56,819 nt of DNA. Source: Caldilineales bacterium. Lineage in GTDB: Bacteria; Chloroflexota; Anaerolineae; J102. Location: contig JAGFJG010000070.1 in NCBI GenBank assembly GCA_024102915.1, positions 1 to 56,819 on the forward strand, written 5' to 3'. A program made the translations under genes and the position numbers. Shown in pieces: positions 43,989 to 53,319 of this stretch. The first letter of the stretch is position 1. Each line of letters starts with the position of its first letter. The notes below the pieces were generated by a model that did not search any database, was not told the DNA's origin, and worked only from the letters and a program-made list of their open reading frames with translations.

Positions 43989-45197
43989 TCAGTCAGAGTG
44001 ATTTGAAGGTTGGGTGCGCACCGGGAATGCGCCTTCGGAGACGCGCACGGTGAGGTCCTGGCCGGGTGCGATCTGGGCGACGCTGTAGATCACCTGACCG
44101 GCCTCGTTCTGCACGATGGCGTACCCGCGGGAGAGGACAGCGGTCGGGCTGAGCGCGTCGAGACGGTCGTGGAGGGCGGCAAGGGAGTGTCGCTGCGTTC
44201 GCAGTGCTGACGAAATCGCCAGATTCAATCGCCTGTCCTGTTCGTCGAGCATCAGTCGTTGCTGGTCGATGCGATATTGCGGTGAGAGCCGCCGCAGCCG
44301 AGCCTGTTGCCGCTCAATCTCAAAACGCCTTTCCCGAATCGTGGCCGCCATCCGCTGCGACATTGAATCCGCCTGATCGGTAAGAAACTGCCGCCAGGAT
44401 TCGATGTCGGGCGTGGCCGCCGCTGCCGCGGCTGAGGGCGTGGGCGCGCGATAGTCCGCCACGAAATCGACGATGGTGAAATCGGTCTCGTGCCCGACGC
44501 CGGTGATGGTGGGCACGGGCGACTGCGCCAGCAATCGAGCCAGACCTTCGTCGTTGAACGCCCACAGGTCTTCGATCGAACCGCCCCCGCGCGCCAGGAT
44601 GATCACATCGATATCATCGCGAGCGTAGAGTGAATAAAGCGCCGCCTGTAAATTGGGCGGAGCCTGCTCACCCTGCACCAGGCTGGGCACGAGCAACACG
44701 TCGGCCAGCGGCCAGCGCTCCGCCAGGACGCGCAGCACATCCCGCAGGGCTGCGCCGGTGGAGGATGTGACCAGGCCGATGCGCCGCGGCAGCCGGGGCA
44801 ACGGGCGCTTGCGCTCGGCGTCGAACAGCCCTTCTTCTTGCAGCCGAGCCTTGGTCGCTTCGAAAAGGCGATAGAGATCGCCGATGCCGCCTGCCGGGGC
44901 GAGCGCGTCCACGACGAGTTGCAACTGCCCGCGCTGGGCATACAGATCGACCCGGCCATGCACGATCACCTGTTCGCCCACCTGCGGCACATCGAACAGA
45001 GCGCCCACGGCATTGCGCCACATCACGCACCCCAAACTGGCATCTTCATCCTTGAGGGTGAAATAGAAATGCCCGGAGCGAGCCAGGGTGGCGTTGCTGA
45101 TCTCGCCCCTGACCTGCACATCGGACAGCGTTTGGTCCGCGCGCAAAAGGTCGGCCAGGTAGTTGGTCAATTCGGCGACAGAAAAGATTTCGGGCAT
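43989..45197 (-). CDS. xseA: Exodeoxyribonuclease VII large subunit (402 aa)
   Basis: An OB-fold domain at the N-terminus (VRGEISNATLARSGHFYFTL, KDEDASLGCVMWR), then the catalytic domain (IGLVTSSTGAALRDVLRVLA, ARGGGSIEDLWAFNDEGLAR, ITGVGHETDFTIVDFVADYR, PTPSAAA) and a coiled coil (residues about 265-340). It degrades single-stranded DNA in repair. It is slightly shorter than the E. coli protein in the C-terminal segment. Confidence 0.95.
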   Translation of the reverse strand: MPEIFSVAELTNYLADLLRADQTLSDVQVRGEISNATLARSGHFYFTLKDEDASLGCVMWRNAVGALFDVPQVGEQVIVHGRVDLYAQRGQLQLVVDALAPAGGIGDLYRLFEATKARLQEEGLFDAERKRPLPRLPRRIGLVTSSTGAALRDVLRVLAERWPLADVLLVPSLVQGEQAPPNLQAALYSLYARDDIDVIILARGGGSIEDLWAFNDEGLARLLAQSPVPTITGVGHETDFTIVDFVADYRAPTPSAAAAAATPDIESWRQFLTDQADSMSQRMAATIRERRFEIERQQARLRRLSPQYRIDQQRLMLDEQDRRLNLAISSALRTQRHSLAALHDRLDALSPTAVLSRGYAIVQNEAGQVIYSVAQIAPGQDLTVRVSEGAFPVRTQPSNHSD

Positions 45198-45198
45198 T

Positions 45199-46221
45199 TC
45201 AGGGGCTGATCAGGCGTTGCTTCGTCTTGTTGGGATCGAGATAGACTTTGAGGTGGCGAGGGAGGACTTCGATCTGGAGCGGCGCCTGACCCAACGGATC
45301 GCCATCCAGATGATAGGGCAAGTGGTCTTCGGTTTCCAATCTCAGGCGGCGAAATGGCCGCCTGACGATGCGTGGATCGACGCTGGGGATGGGCGTGACA
45401 GCCTTGGCCGAGGTATAGAGAAATCGCGACAATTGTTTTGCATCAACCAGGAACAGATCGAGCAGGCCGTCGTCGAGATAGGCTTCTGGGGCCAGCCGGA
45501 TGTAGCGCGCATAAAGGGAGATATTGCTGGCGACGGCCAAATAGTAATATCCCTCGAATGTCTCGCCGTCCGCTTCCACGCGCATCACCGAAGGCGAATA
45601 TCGGGTCAACATGCGCAACACTGCCCGCGTATAAGTTGAGATGGGAGATTGCCGCTTATTGAATGCGAATTGAGTTTCGACCAGATCCGTCACAACCGCA
45701 TCAATTCCGCAACCGGACCAGCTCATAAAAGCCTGACCATTGGCGATGCCGACATCGATGGCGACGGCGCTTCCCTGCAGGATGATGCGCGCCGCCTCTA
45801 ATGGCGCGTGCGTCTGGCGAGATTTGGGATAGGGCAGGCCGACATCGCGGGCGAAAACATTGCCCGTGCCGAGCGGGATGATGCCCATGTACACGTCTGT
45901 GACGCCGGTGCTGACGATGCCGTCGGTCGCCTGACCGATCGAGCCATCTCCGCCGGCGACGAGAATCTGGCGATACCCCTCCCGCACCGCCGCTGCGGCT
46001 AACTCACGCGCATGGCCCTTGTATTCCGTCTGCCGAATGTCGAGCTTCCATCTCGCCCGGCGCAGTTCCTCCACCGCCAAAGCCAGAGCGTACTGACGGT
46101 CGGGATTGCCGGATATGGGGTTGCGGATGAGGACTGCTTCCAACGATAAGGCCCAATTCGGAGCGATTGAGATGACTGCGACGACGCAGCAGGCATTGTA
46201 GCACAGAACCGCAACACGCAC
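45199..46221 (-). CDS. Diacylglycerol kinase-like lipid kinase (start uncertain)
   Basis: The DAGK catalytic domain is visible: AVLIRNPISGN (residues 29-39), LVAGGDGSIGQATDG near 88 with the GGDG motif, and IIPLGTGNVFARDVGLP near 115. The C-terminal domain ends in LDGDPLGQAPLQIEVLP. Members phosphorylate diacylglycerol, undecaprenol or sphingoid bases. The first 27 residues before EAVLIRNP are not family-like and a TACAAT -10 box lies at 46200-46195. The true start may therefore be the TTG at 46143. The stop lies 1 base from the xseA ATG (45197), so translation is coupled. Confidence 0.85.
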   Translation of the reverse strand: MRVAVLCYNACCVVAVISIAPNWALSLEAVLIRNPISGNPDRQYALALAVEELRRARWKLDIRQTEYKGHARELAAAAVREGYRQILVAGGDGSIGQATDGIVSTGVTDVYMGIIPLGTGNVFARDVGLPYPKSRQTHAPLEAARIILQGSAVAIDVGIANGQAFMSWSGCGIDAVVTDLVETQFAFNKRQSPISTYTRAVLRMLTRYSPSVMRVEADGETFEGYYYLAVASNISLYARYIRLAPEAYLDDGLLDLFLVDAKQLSRFLYTSAKAVTPIPSVDPRIVRRPFRRLRLETEDHLPYHLDGDPLGQAPLQIEVLPRHLKVYLDPNKTKQRLISP

Positions 46222-46228
46222 TGATCGG

Positions 46229-46318
46229 GTTGTATTGGATATTTGGTATTGAATATTGGAGTCTGCGATAGCCGAGTTGAGTTACCAATATCCAATACCC
46301 GATACCCATTCCCCTATC
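46229..46318. repeat. TATTGG palindromic repeat, copy 3
   Basis: TATTGGATATTTGGTATTG and AATATTGGAG face ACCAATATCCAATACCCG, then ATACCCATTCCCC. It fills the gap between the PBP stop (46314) and the lipid kinase start, touching the PBP's last codons. Confidence 0.8.
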
Positions 46319-49121
46319 CCCCAATCCAATTCAATGTATGGCACGACGCATCGCCGCCGTCGGCCTGGAGATGATTGATCACAACCGGCGGGCTGATGGG
46401 ATTCCCGCCATCGTCCACCACGGTCAGGGTGTATTGATTGGCGAAATGATGGATCGGGAAATCATAGCGGCCAAAATCGATATCGCCGCTCTTGCTGATG
46501 GCATCGGAGCGGTTTCCCCACTGATCGACCATCACGATATGGACGCCCGGCATCGCCGCCCCGGACGAGTTCAGGGTGAAACCGATGATGTAATTGCCTG
46601 GGCAATCGTTGTGGTGGCTGACCGGTTCAGCCGGGCCGAAACGATAATCGCCCGGCGCAAACGAACCGGCAACCGCGACCGCCACGGCGTCGCCGCCCGC
46701 AACCGGCCCAGCGTTGGGGTCCATGGCTGCGGCCAGATCGACGAACACTTGCGTTTGCGGCTCGTCGGGTACGGCGTCAAAAGCAAGGGCGACAGAAGCG
46801 ATCTCGCCCAACCGATCGCATGGCCCCAAATTCACTGCCGTGGGATTGCGCAGGCTCCAGGCCAGGGCGTGAGCTTGTTCCAGGCGAACGGTCTCGTTGT
46901 CCGCCGGTTGACTCTCGCGTCCGGGCAGACCCAACCGGTCGGGTAAAGCCAATAAGGGCCGGGCCAGCGCCGGTTCGGTCTGGCAATAAGCCGTCCACAG
47001 CGCGCCTGCGCCCCGATCGGCATACACGGGCGCTGTGGGCACGCTGACCACGCTATCGGCCAACGGCCCTGCCTCGCTCGCAGCTTGCAGCCATTCCTCC
47101 GTGAAATATTCGCCGCCCTCACGGCAGACTAAGCCCGTCGGGCAGTCCGGCAGTCGTTCCAACCCCGGCGGCGGGGTGAATGCCCATGCCGCCGAGTCAG
47201 CGGGCGCGCCCAGCCGTTCCAGCATCGCCGGATTATTGAGTACGCCCTCCATAAATGCCTGCCAGATCGGCGCCGCGCCCGTGAGGCCGCTGCTGTTGCG
47301 CATGGGACGACCGTCGCTGTTCCCCGCCCACACGCCGGCCAGCAGATAGGGCGTATACCCCAGCGTCCAATTGTCCCGAAAATCGTCGGTGGTGCCGGTT
47401 TTGGCGGCAGCCGGGCGGCTGAGCCGCAGGGCGCTGTTTGCGCCAAAAGCCGGGGAACGGGCGGTGTTGTCGCTGAGAATGTCGGTGACTAAGTATGCCG
47501 CCTGCGGCGAGATAGCATGTTTGGGCTGTGGCCGGGCGGGCAGGTCGATGGGATTGCCCTGGGCGTCGGTGATCGCCAGCAATCCGGTTGGAGCCAGGTG
47601 CAGGCCCTGATTGGCGATGGTGGCATAGGCCGTGACCAGGTCGAGCAAGGTCACTTCGCCGCCGCCCAATGTCAGGCTGAGGCCGTACCATTCGCTGTCC
47701 CGATTGAGGCTCTGAATGCCCATAGCTCTGGCGCTTTCCAACATGCGCGGCACTGTCAGCCCATCCACCAGCTTGACTGCCGGGATGTTGTAACTGTTCG
47801 CCAGCGCGGTGCGGGCGGTCACTGGCCCGTGGAAGACGTCATCGTAATTCACCGGTTCGTAGACGAAGTCGGCGCTGATCGTATAGGTGACGGGGATGTC
47901 CCACAGCACGGTGGCCGGGCTGATCAGATTGTCGCTCAGGGCGGTGGCATAAAGGATGGGCTTAATGCTGCTGCCTGGCTGGCGCAGACTGGTCGCCACA
48001 TTCACCTGGCCGTCGATAGTCTCGTCGGTGAAATCAGCGCTGCCAACCATGACCAGGATTTCATTGGATCCGGGCTTGAGCGCCACCAGCGCGCCGTTGC
48101 TCAGATCATGCTTTGGCTGAAGCTCCGCCACCTTTTGGGTCACGGTCGTCTGCGCCAATTGCTGCATATCGAGGTCGAGCGTGGTCGTGATCTGTAGTCC
48201 CGCCCGCCTGGCATAACCCTTCCCAAATTGCTCGTCCAGTTTTTCTTCCACAAAGTGGACGAAATGCGGCGTCAGGTTTGCATTGGCGTCGGCATTCGGG
48301 TTCAGTACGATTTCCTCGCCATAGGCGGCATCGGCCTGTGCCTGGGTGAGATATCCGTGCCGGACCATGAGACTGAGCACCACCCACTGCCGTTCCTTCA
48401 CCGCATCGGGATTGCGCAAGATATCGAGTTCAGCCGGGTTTTGGGGAATGCCCGCCAGCAAAGTCGCCTCGGCCAGGGTGAGGTCGGCGGCGGATTTCCC
48501 GAAGTAAACCTGCGCCGCCGCTTCCGGGCCATAGGCCAATCGCCCGTAATTGAGCAGATTCACATACATTTCCAGCAATTCGCTTTTCGTAAACAAGCTG
48601 GTTAGTTCCTGAGCGAAACCGGCCTCGACCATCTTGCGATCCATCGTCTGGTTATAACGATCTTCACTGCTCAGGAAGAGATTGCGCGCCAACTGCATGG
48701 TGATCGTGCTGGCTCCGGACACAACCCCGCCTTCCTGGGCGTTTTGCAGTGCCGCGCCCGCGATGCGCACCGGATCGACGCCGGTATTGCTGAAAAAGGT
48801 TGCATCCTCGGTGGCGATGGTGGCGTTGATCAGATCGGGCGAAATGGCATCCAATCCCACCCACGTGCGCCTGCCCTCATCCCAACGCTCGGCCAGTAGC
48901 CTGCCCTGGCGGTCGAAATAGCGGCTGGTCTGGAAGACACGCGGCATCGGGCCAGGCTGATAACGCTGCAAATAGGCTTCGGTCGCGCCCAGCACATCGG
49001 GAGCCGGGCGCGGGCCGATACTCTGGCTGGAAGCGCAGCCGGATAAAACCAAAGCCAGGGCAACGGCAATGAGCAGGACGACGCCCGCAATTTTACCAGG
49101 ACATCGAATACGACCGGGCAT
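46314..49121 (-). CDS. Class A penicillin-binding protein with a lipoprotein-type signal (935 aa)
   Basis: Bifunctional peptidoglycan synthase. The glycosyltransferase (GT51) has ATEDATFFSNTGVD near residue 106, SGASTITMQLARNLFL and FTKSELLEMYVNLLNYG. The transpeptidase has the active Ser in QPGSSIKPILYA near 385, the SYN motif in ALANSYNIPAVK and AAKTGTTDDFRD near 575. The C-terminal 275 residues add beta-rich domains (FVDLAAAMDPNAG, IIGFTLNSSG). Instead of a plain membrane helix the start reads VLLIAVALALVLSGCASSQ, with a lipobox Cys at 29, which is unusual in this family. It lies 80 bases downstream of the mltG stop. Confidence 0.92.
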   Translation of the reverse strand: MPGRIRCPGKIAGVVLLIAVALALVLSGCASSQSIGPRPAPDVLGATEAYLQRYQPGPMPRVFQTSRYFDRQGRLLAERWDEGRRTWVGLDAISPDLINATIATEDATFFSNTGVDPVRIAGAALQNAQEGGVVSGASTITMQLARNLFLSSEDRYNQTMDRKMVEAGFAQELTSLFTKSELLEMYVNLLNYGRLAYGPEAAAQVYFGKSAADLTLAEATLLAGIPQNPAELDILRNPDAVKERQWVVLSLMVRHGYLTQAQADAAYGEEIVLNPNADANANLTPHFVHFVEEKLDEQFGKGYARRAGLQITTTLDLDMQQLAQTTVTQKVAELQPKHDLSNGALVALKPGSNEILVMVGSADFTDETIDGQVNVATSLRQPGSSIKPILYATALSDNLISPATVLWDIPVTYTISADFVYEPVNYDDVFHGPVTARTALANSYNIPAVKLVDGLTVPRMLESARAMGIQSLNRDSEWYGLSLTLGGGEVTLLDLVTAYATIANQGLHLAPTGLLAITDAQGNPIDLPARPQPKHAISPQAAYLVTDILSDNTARSPAFGANSALRLSRPAAAKTGTTDDFRDNWTLGYTPYLLAGVWAGNSDGRPMRNSSGLTGAAPIWQAFMEGVLNNPAMLERLGAPADSAAWAFTPPPGLERLPDCPTGLVCREGGEYFTEEWLQAASEAGPLADSVVSVPTAPVYADRGAGALWTAYCQTEPALARPLLALPDRLGLPGRESQPADNETVRLEQAHALAWSLRNPTAVNLGPCDRLGEIASVALAFDAVPDEPQTQVFVDLAAAMDPNAGPVAGGDAVAVAVAGSFAPGDYRFGPAEPVSHHNDCPGNYIIGFTLNSSGAAMPGVHIVMVDQWGNRSDAISKSGDIDFGRYDFPIHHFANQYTLTVVDDGGNPISPPVVINHLQADGGDASCHTLNWIGG

Positions 49122-49147
49122 GATAGCCTCGCAAAGGACAGGCGGCT

Positions 49148-49200
49148 GAAGTTCAAGGAAAGCGCTAAGTCTTCAACTTGAAACCTGCAACCGGAAGGGA
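49148..49200. repeat. TTGAAG-type palindromic stretch
   Basis: CTGAAGTTCAAGG faces TCTTCAACTTGAAACC in the gap between mltG and the PBP gene. It is a short relative of the GGTTGAAGG repeats. Confidence 0.5.
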
Positions 49201-50286
49201 TTACTGTCCTCTATAACGTTGAACGTTCTTCAGATGTTCCTGAAACGTGCGGCTGAATACGTGTGCGCCATCTCCATCGGGCGTGGCGACGAAAAATAGG
49301 AAATCGTGCTGTTCAGGATTCAGCACGGCTTCGATGCTGCTCAGGCCGGGGCTGGCGATGGGGCCAGGGGGCAGCCCCGGGTTGAGATAGGTATTGTAGG
49401 GGCTGATCACGCTCTGGTATTCTTCGATGAAGACTGGCGTCTTCCACCACTGACCGCTATCCGCCTGAAAGCCCATGGCGTATTGCACGGTTGGGTCCGC
49501 CTCCAATTTCATGTCCTGCACCAGGCGGTTGTGATAGACTCCGGCAATCGTTGGCCGCTCCGCCGGGATCACCGCCTCGCGCTCGACGATGCTGGCCAGG
49601 GTGAGCAGTTGGTGCAGCGAATAATCGGTCGTTTCTGCCTCGCGCGCAGCCGTGTAGGCCGGCGCCACCCGCTCGGCGAATTCGCGCAATTGCCGGTCGA
49701 TCAAATGCGCCGCCGTGGGATTCTCGGCGTCGAGTTGATAGCTGTCCGGATACAGATAACCTTCCAGGCTCGTCCCCGCCGGTAAATCGGCCAGGAAAGG
49801 ATAGCGTTCCGCGTGCAGCGCGGCGTCCGCGGCCAGAATGTCATACTCTTCTCCTGAGATCGGCGTATTGGCCGAGAGATATTCGGCGACCTGTTCGTAG
49901 CGCCAGCCTTCCGGGATGGTGACGAGGATGCCGGGCGCCAACGCATGTTGCAAGGCTTCGGCGATCTCGACCGGCGTCATGGCCGGGCTGAGAGTGAACT
50001 CGCCCGCCTCTAACTGATTGGCAAGCCCATACGTGCGCACATAGGCCTCGAACAGGCGAGCATCCTTGATCAATCCCGCGGCCTGCAAATTCTCGGCGAT
50101 CGTGCGGGCGGGCGTGCCCGGCTCGACTACAAAAGACATGGGATTGTCCGCGCCGGCGGGTTGATCCAACTGGGCGAAATTCGCTTCCAGGTAGACGGTT
50201 GACGCCGCCTCCGGGTCGCAGGCGGTCAGAAGCAGCATCGCAAGGATGAAGACAAGCAGGAGTGAGAATGTTCGTACTCTATACAT
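49201..50286 (-). CDS. mltG: MltG-like endolytic transglycosylase with a lipoprotein signal (361 aa)
   Basis: YceG family enzyme that cuts nascent glycan strands. A LysM-like N-terminal part ([40 protein letters not shown]) precedes the catalytic domain. [20 protein letters not shown] carries the catalytic Glu, VYHNRL follows, and [20 protein letters not shown] near residue 305 is a hallmark. The signal ends in LLLTAC (Cys23), so it is probably lipid-anchored; E. coli MltG uses a transmembrane helix. Met 50286 starts the signal peptide. Adjacent to the class A PBP, a natural functional partner. Confidence 0.92.
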   Translation of the reverse strand: MYRVRTFSLLLVFILAMLLLTACDPEAASTVYLEANFAQLDQPAGADNPMSFVVEPGTPARTIAENLQAAGLIKDARLFEAYVRTYGLANQLEAGEFTLSPAMTPVEIAEALQHALAPGILVTIPEGWRYEQVAEYLSANTPISGEEYDILAADAALHAERYPFLADLPAGTSLEGYLYPDSYQLDAENPTAAHLIDRQLREFAERVAPAYTAAREAETTDYSLHQLLTLASIVEREAVIPAERPTIAGVYHNRLVQDMKLEADPTVQYAMGFQADSGQWWKTPVFIEEYQSVISPYNTYLNPGLPPGPIASPGLSSIEAVLNPEQHDFLFFVATPDGDGAHVFSRTFQEHLKNVQRYRGQ

Positions 50287-50330
50287 GGGGGAAACTTCCA
50301 CTCTGAGATTGTGATTGAAAGCCGTGAACG

Positions 50331-51023
50331 TTACGTGACTTCTCCGATGATGGCCAAAATCTGATCAGCCGTGATCGGCCCAGGTCGCACGATCTTGGGC
50401 GGCGACTGCGTGAGATCGAGCACGGTCGAAGCCTGCCCGCCCGGAGCCGTGCCCCCATCCACGATCACTTCGACCCGGCCCTCAAGCTGCGCCCTAGCTT
50501 CCTCGGCGGTTCGGGCCGGGGGCTCGCCCGAACGGTTGGCGCTGGTCACGGCCAGAGGCGCATCGACCAGACGCAGTAATTCGAGCGCCAGCGGATGATC
50601 GGGAATGCGCAGGCCCACGGTATCGCCGCCCGTCACCAGGTCGGGGATAGATGGCAGCCTGGGCAAAACGATCGTGAGAGGGCCGGGCCAGAAAGCCTGG
50701 GCGAGTTCCAGGAATCCGGGCAGAGGTCTGGCGACCCCGCCGACCAGCGCAATGTCCGCCACCATGACCGGCAGCGCGACTTTGAAATCCCGGCCTTTGG
50801 CCGCGAACAACCGGATCACAGCGTGTTCATTTTGCGCCAGCGCCGCCACGCCATACACGGTGTCGGTGGGGAACACGACCAGATCGCCCGCGCGCAATGC
50901 ATCTACGGCCAGGCCGATCTGCGAGGGATGGAGGATTTGTGTAAATGGCAAGGGTCGAGAACAGGAAGAGATGAGAATATTACTCCACAGCAAAAAGCTA
51001 AAACGCAAAGTTGCAGAGGTCAC
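50331..51023 (-). CDS. tsaC: Threonylcarbamoyl-AMP synthase, TsaC/YrdC family (start uncertain)
   Basis: Makes the threonylcarbamoyl-AMP used for t6A37 in tRNAs. Landmarks: [18 protein letters not shown], a [13 protein letters not shown] loop, [26 protein letters not shown] and [14 protein letters not shown], ending in [12 protein letters not shown]. The recognised fold starts near [20 protein letters not shown]. The first 24 residues read through a simple repeat region and are probably not coding; the TTG at 50951 is a better start by length, with a TAATAT box at 50982-50977. No strong RBS decides. Confidence 0.88.
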   Translation of the reverse strand: MTSATLRFSFLLWSNILISSCSRPLPFTQILHPSQIGLAVDALRAGDLVVFPTDTVYGVAALAQNEHAVIRLFAAKGRDFKVALPVMVADIALVGGVARPLPGFLELAQAFWPGPLTIVLPRLPSIPDLVTGGDTVGLRIPDHPLALELLRLVDAPLAVTSANRSGEPPARTAEEARAQLEGRVEVIVDGGTAPGGQASTVLDLTQSPPKIVRPGPITADQILAIIGEVT

Positions 51024-51126
51024 AAAGAGTCAAAAGAAGGGATTTGGCTTCCCTGAAAAACCACTGAGCTGAATTCTTTGCGAAACTCTGGGGTTTTCTT
51101 TGTGTCTTTGCGTTGAATCGCCTTTT
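50990..51126. repeat. TTTGCG-type interspersed repeat
   Basis: AAACGCAAAGTTGCAGAGG, then GTCACAAAGAGTCAAAAG, face TTCTTTGCGAAACTCTGGGG and TTCTTTGTGTCTTTGCGTTG. It is an imperfect palindrome of the kind (AACGCAAAGACGCAAAG words) scattered through many bacterial genomes. The last 32 bases of the window (ACACTAAGGTCTCTGCGTTC) look like the start of another copy. Confidence 0.65.
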
Positions 51127-51200
51127 TCGGGGGAGCCAAGAATATGCGCGATTATCAACATGCAGTATACCAGAATCTCCTGGGAAATCGCCCTTTGCTT

Positions 51201-51228
51201 TTGAATTGCCCCCCTCATGGCGCATAAT
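51201..51228 (+). promoter_or_regulatory. Promoter 6 bases before the K+ channel ATG (probable leaderless start)
   Basis: TTGAAT (51201-51206), 16 bases, CATAAT (51223-51228), ATG at 51235. The predicted transcription start coincides with the start codon and no Shine-Dalgarno sequence is present. Confidence 0.55.
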
Positions 51229-51234
51229 AGAGTC

Positions 51235-52287
51235 ATGCAAGAGATTGCCGAAATCCTGGGATTGCGACCTCATGACCTGCGTCGATTAATCGTGGCGCTA
51301 GTCCTGATTCTGGCGATTCTCGCTTTTGGCGTCATCGGTTACAGCATCCTGGCGCACCTCAGCGTCGCCGATGCCCTCTACATGACGATGATCACCATCT
51401 CGACAGTGGGGTTCACCGAGATTGGCAACTTCGACAGCAGCACACGCCTGTTCTCGACCCTATTGATCATCGTGACCATCGTCTGGGGAGCGTGGGCGCT
51501 GCAATCAGTTCTGGGCACATTCATGAGCCCGCAATTTCGCATGGGCGTCAGCCAGATGCGTTCGGTGAGGAAGGCTAAACGCATGGAAGATCATACAATT
51601 ATCTGCGGCTTTGGCCGCATCGGTCGTTCTGTCGCGGCCGAACTGGAACGAAACGGCGAAGCGTTTCTCATCCTGGAGCAGAATGAGGAACTGGTCGAAG
51701 GGTTGCGCGAGCGAGGCTGGCACATCGTGCAGGGCGACGCCACGGATGACAAGGCGCTTTTGTCGGCAGGCGTGACCAAGGCCAAACGGCTGCTGGCCGT
51801 ACTCAACACCGACAATGCCAACATCGTCACCGTGCTCAGCGCCCGCGAAATCAATCCCAGACTTTGGATTGCCAGCCGTGTGGTGTAGCCGGACGCCGAG
51901 TATAAATTGCGTCGTGCGGGGGCCAACGAAGTGATCTCGCCCTATGATTTTGGCGGTCGCCGCATGGCCTTGACCGCGTTGCGGCCGCACGTGGCCGAGT
52001 TTCTGTCCGAGGTCGTTTTCGACGAAGGCCGGGGGGCCGAGATGGACGAAGTGCCGGTTTTGCCTGATTCGTCTCTGGTCAATCGCACGCTCGGCGACAT
52101 CAATCTGCGCCGCCAGTTTGGGGTTACGGTCATCGCCCTCTATCATCCCGACCTGCCTGAGTTTCATGAAGTGACCGGCTTCGAACTGAACCCCGGCTCT
52201 GACGCCATCCTGCATGCCGGTGACGTGCTGATCGTCGTGGGCACTTCCGAACAGCTTGCCCGCGTGCATCAAGCGCTCGGCGCCTGA
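51235..52287 (+). pseudogene. Two-helix potassium channel with RCK domains, interrupted by an in-frame TAG
   Basis: TM1 (LIVALVLILAILAFGVIGYS), selectivity filter TISTVGFTEIGN, TM2 (LFSTLLIIVTIVWGAWALQS), RCK-N domain (HTIICGFGRIGRSVAAELER, VQGDATDDKALLSAGVTKAK) and a TrkA-C domain (LPDSSLVNRTLGDINLRRQF). At 51886-51888 a TAG replaces the acidic or Gln codon expected in ASRVV-x-PDAEYKLRRAGA. The frame is otherwise continuous to 52287 (350 codons). The first part alone would make a 217-residue channel lacking TrkA-C. It could be a recent nonsense mutation, a sequencing error or a read-through stop. Met 51235 is preferred over 51217 because of the leaderless promoter. Confidence 0.88.
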
Positions 52288-52307
52288 CCCTCTCAAAGGA
52301 TTCTCTC

Positions 52308-52820
52308 ATGAACGTGTATGATGCGGTCTGCAGCAAACGGGCCATCCGCCAATTCAACGACCAACCGATCTCTGACGAGGCGCTCGTCGCAATCCTCAAT
52401 GCCGGACGCTGGTCGGGCAGTTCCAAAAACAACCAGCCCTGGCATTTCGTCGTCTTGCGCCAGCGGGATCGACTGATCGCTCTCAGCCAATGCGGACCAT
52501 TCGCCGGACATCTGGCCGGGGCTACTGTGGGAATCGCCCTGGTCACGGGGGATTGGATGGAACGCTGGCCGGTGGCTTTCGATCTGGGCCGCGCCGCCCA
52601 AAACATGATGCTCGTCGCCCACGAGATGGGCATCGGCTCGGTCATGGCCAACATCTACGAGATCGAACAGGCTAATGCTCTGCTGGAACTCCCGCCCGAA
52701 CTGATGTGCTATTCCGCCATTTCGTTCGGATACCCCGCCGATCCCGAAGCGCTGACCCAACCGCCGCGCGCGGGCAGAAAGCGATCGCTTGACGAGGTCG
52801 TCCATTGGGAGCGCTGGTAA
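52308..52820 (+). CDS. Nitroreductase-family flavoprotein (170 aa)
   Basis: MNVYDAVCSKRAIRQFNDQP (FMN-binding Arg pair), LNAGRWSGSSKNNQPWHFVV, AAQNMMLVAHEMGIGSVMAN and a C-terminal ISFGYPADPE are the family's landmarks. The length is at the short end of the family. Reduces quinones, nitro compounds or enones with NAD(P)H; the substrate is unknown. It starts 20 bases after the K+ channel stop. Confidence 0.9.
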   Translation: MNVYDAVCSKRAIRQFNDQPISDEALVAILNAGRWSGSSKNNQPWHFVVLRQRDRLIALSQCGPFAGHLAGATVGIALVTGDWMERWPVAFDLGRAAQNMMLVAHEMGIGSVMANIYEIEQANALLELPPELMCYSAISFGYPADPEALTQPPRAGRKRSLDEVVHWERW

Positions 52821-52845
52821 TCGAACCGGAAAAAGGAGACAACGA

Positions 52846-53310
52846 ATGAAAGAGAAGCTGGAACATGCGGGCGGCTGGATTGCTTTGGAGTTTCCGGTTC
52901 GCCGCAAGTCACTGGACGACCTGCGCGAACAACTCCGCCGCAATGGCGTCGCCGTTCAAAATAAGTTGGCGGCATTCCCCGATTCCGATCAGAATCGCCG
53001 TGTTCTCAGCCACATGATCGGCATCGAGCGCTGGGGGCAATCACGCCTGCGTGTGGCCTTGGGCGAGCCTTTTGTGGAAGAGGAATACAATGGGTATCGC
53101 CCTGCCCGTGAAGTCGGCTATTCCGACCTGTGCGATCAATACCAGGAAACGCGAGTGCAAACGTTGGAGATCGCTCAGGCATTGAGCATGGCTGACGCAG
53201 GGGATGTCAAAGTCTTGCACAATCAATGGGGGAATCTGTCCACAAAAGCCTGGTTGGGCTATCTCGACCGGCATGCCAACATGGAGTCCGACCGGATGCA
53301 AAAGGACTGA
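52846..53310 (+). CDS. DinB-like helical-bundle protein (154 aa)
   Basis: Starts MKEKLEHAGGWIALEFPV. RRVLSHMIGIERWGQSRLRV has the first His ligand, with a Trp/Arg pattern typical of DinB/YfiT-type metal-binding four-helix bundles. The end reads QWGNLSTKAWLGYLDRHANM with a second His (LDRHAN). DinB-like proteins are thiol transferases or damage-induced hydrolases; the role is unknown here. The start has AAAGGAG 7 bases upstream. It is followed after 9 bases by the GT39-like gene. Confidence 0.75.
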   Translation: MKEKLEHAGGWIALEFPVRRKSLDDLREQLRRNGVAVQNKLAAFPDSDQNRRVLSHMIGIERWGQSRLRVALGEPFVEEEYNGYRPAREVGYSDLCDQYQETRVQTLEIAQALSMADAGDVKVLHNQWGNLSTKAWLGYLDRHANMESDRMQKD

Positions 53311-53319
53311 GCCTGCGTC

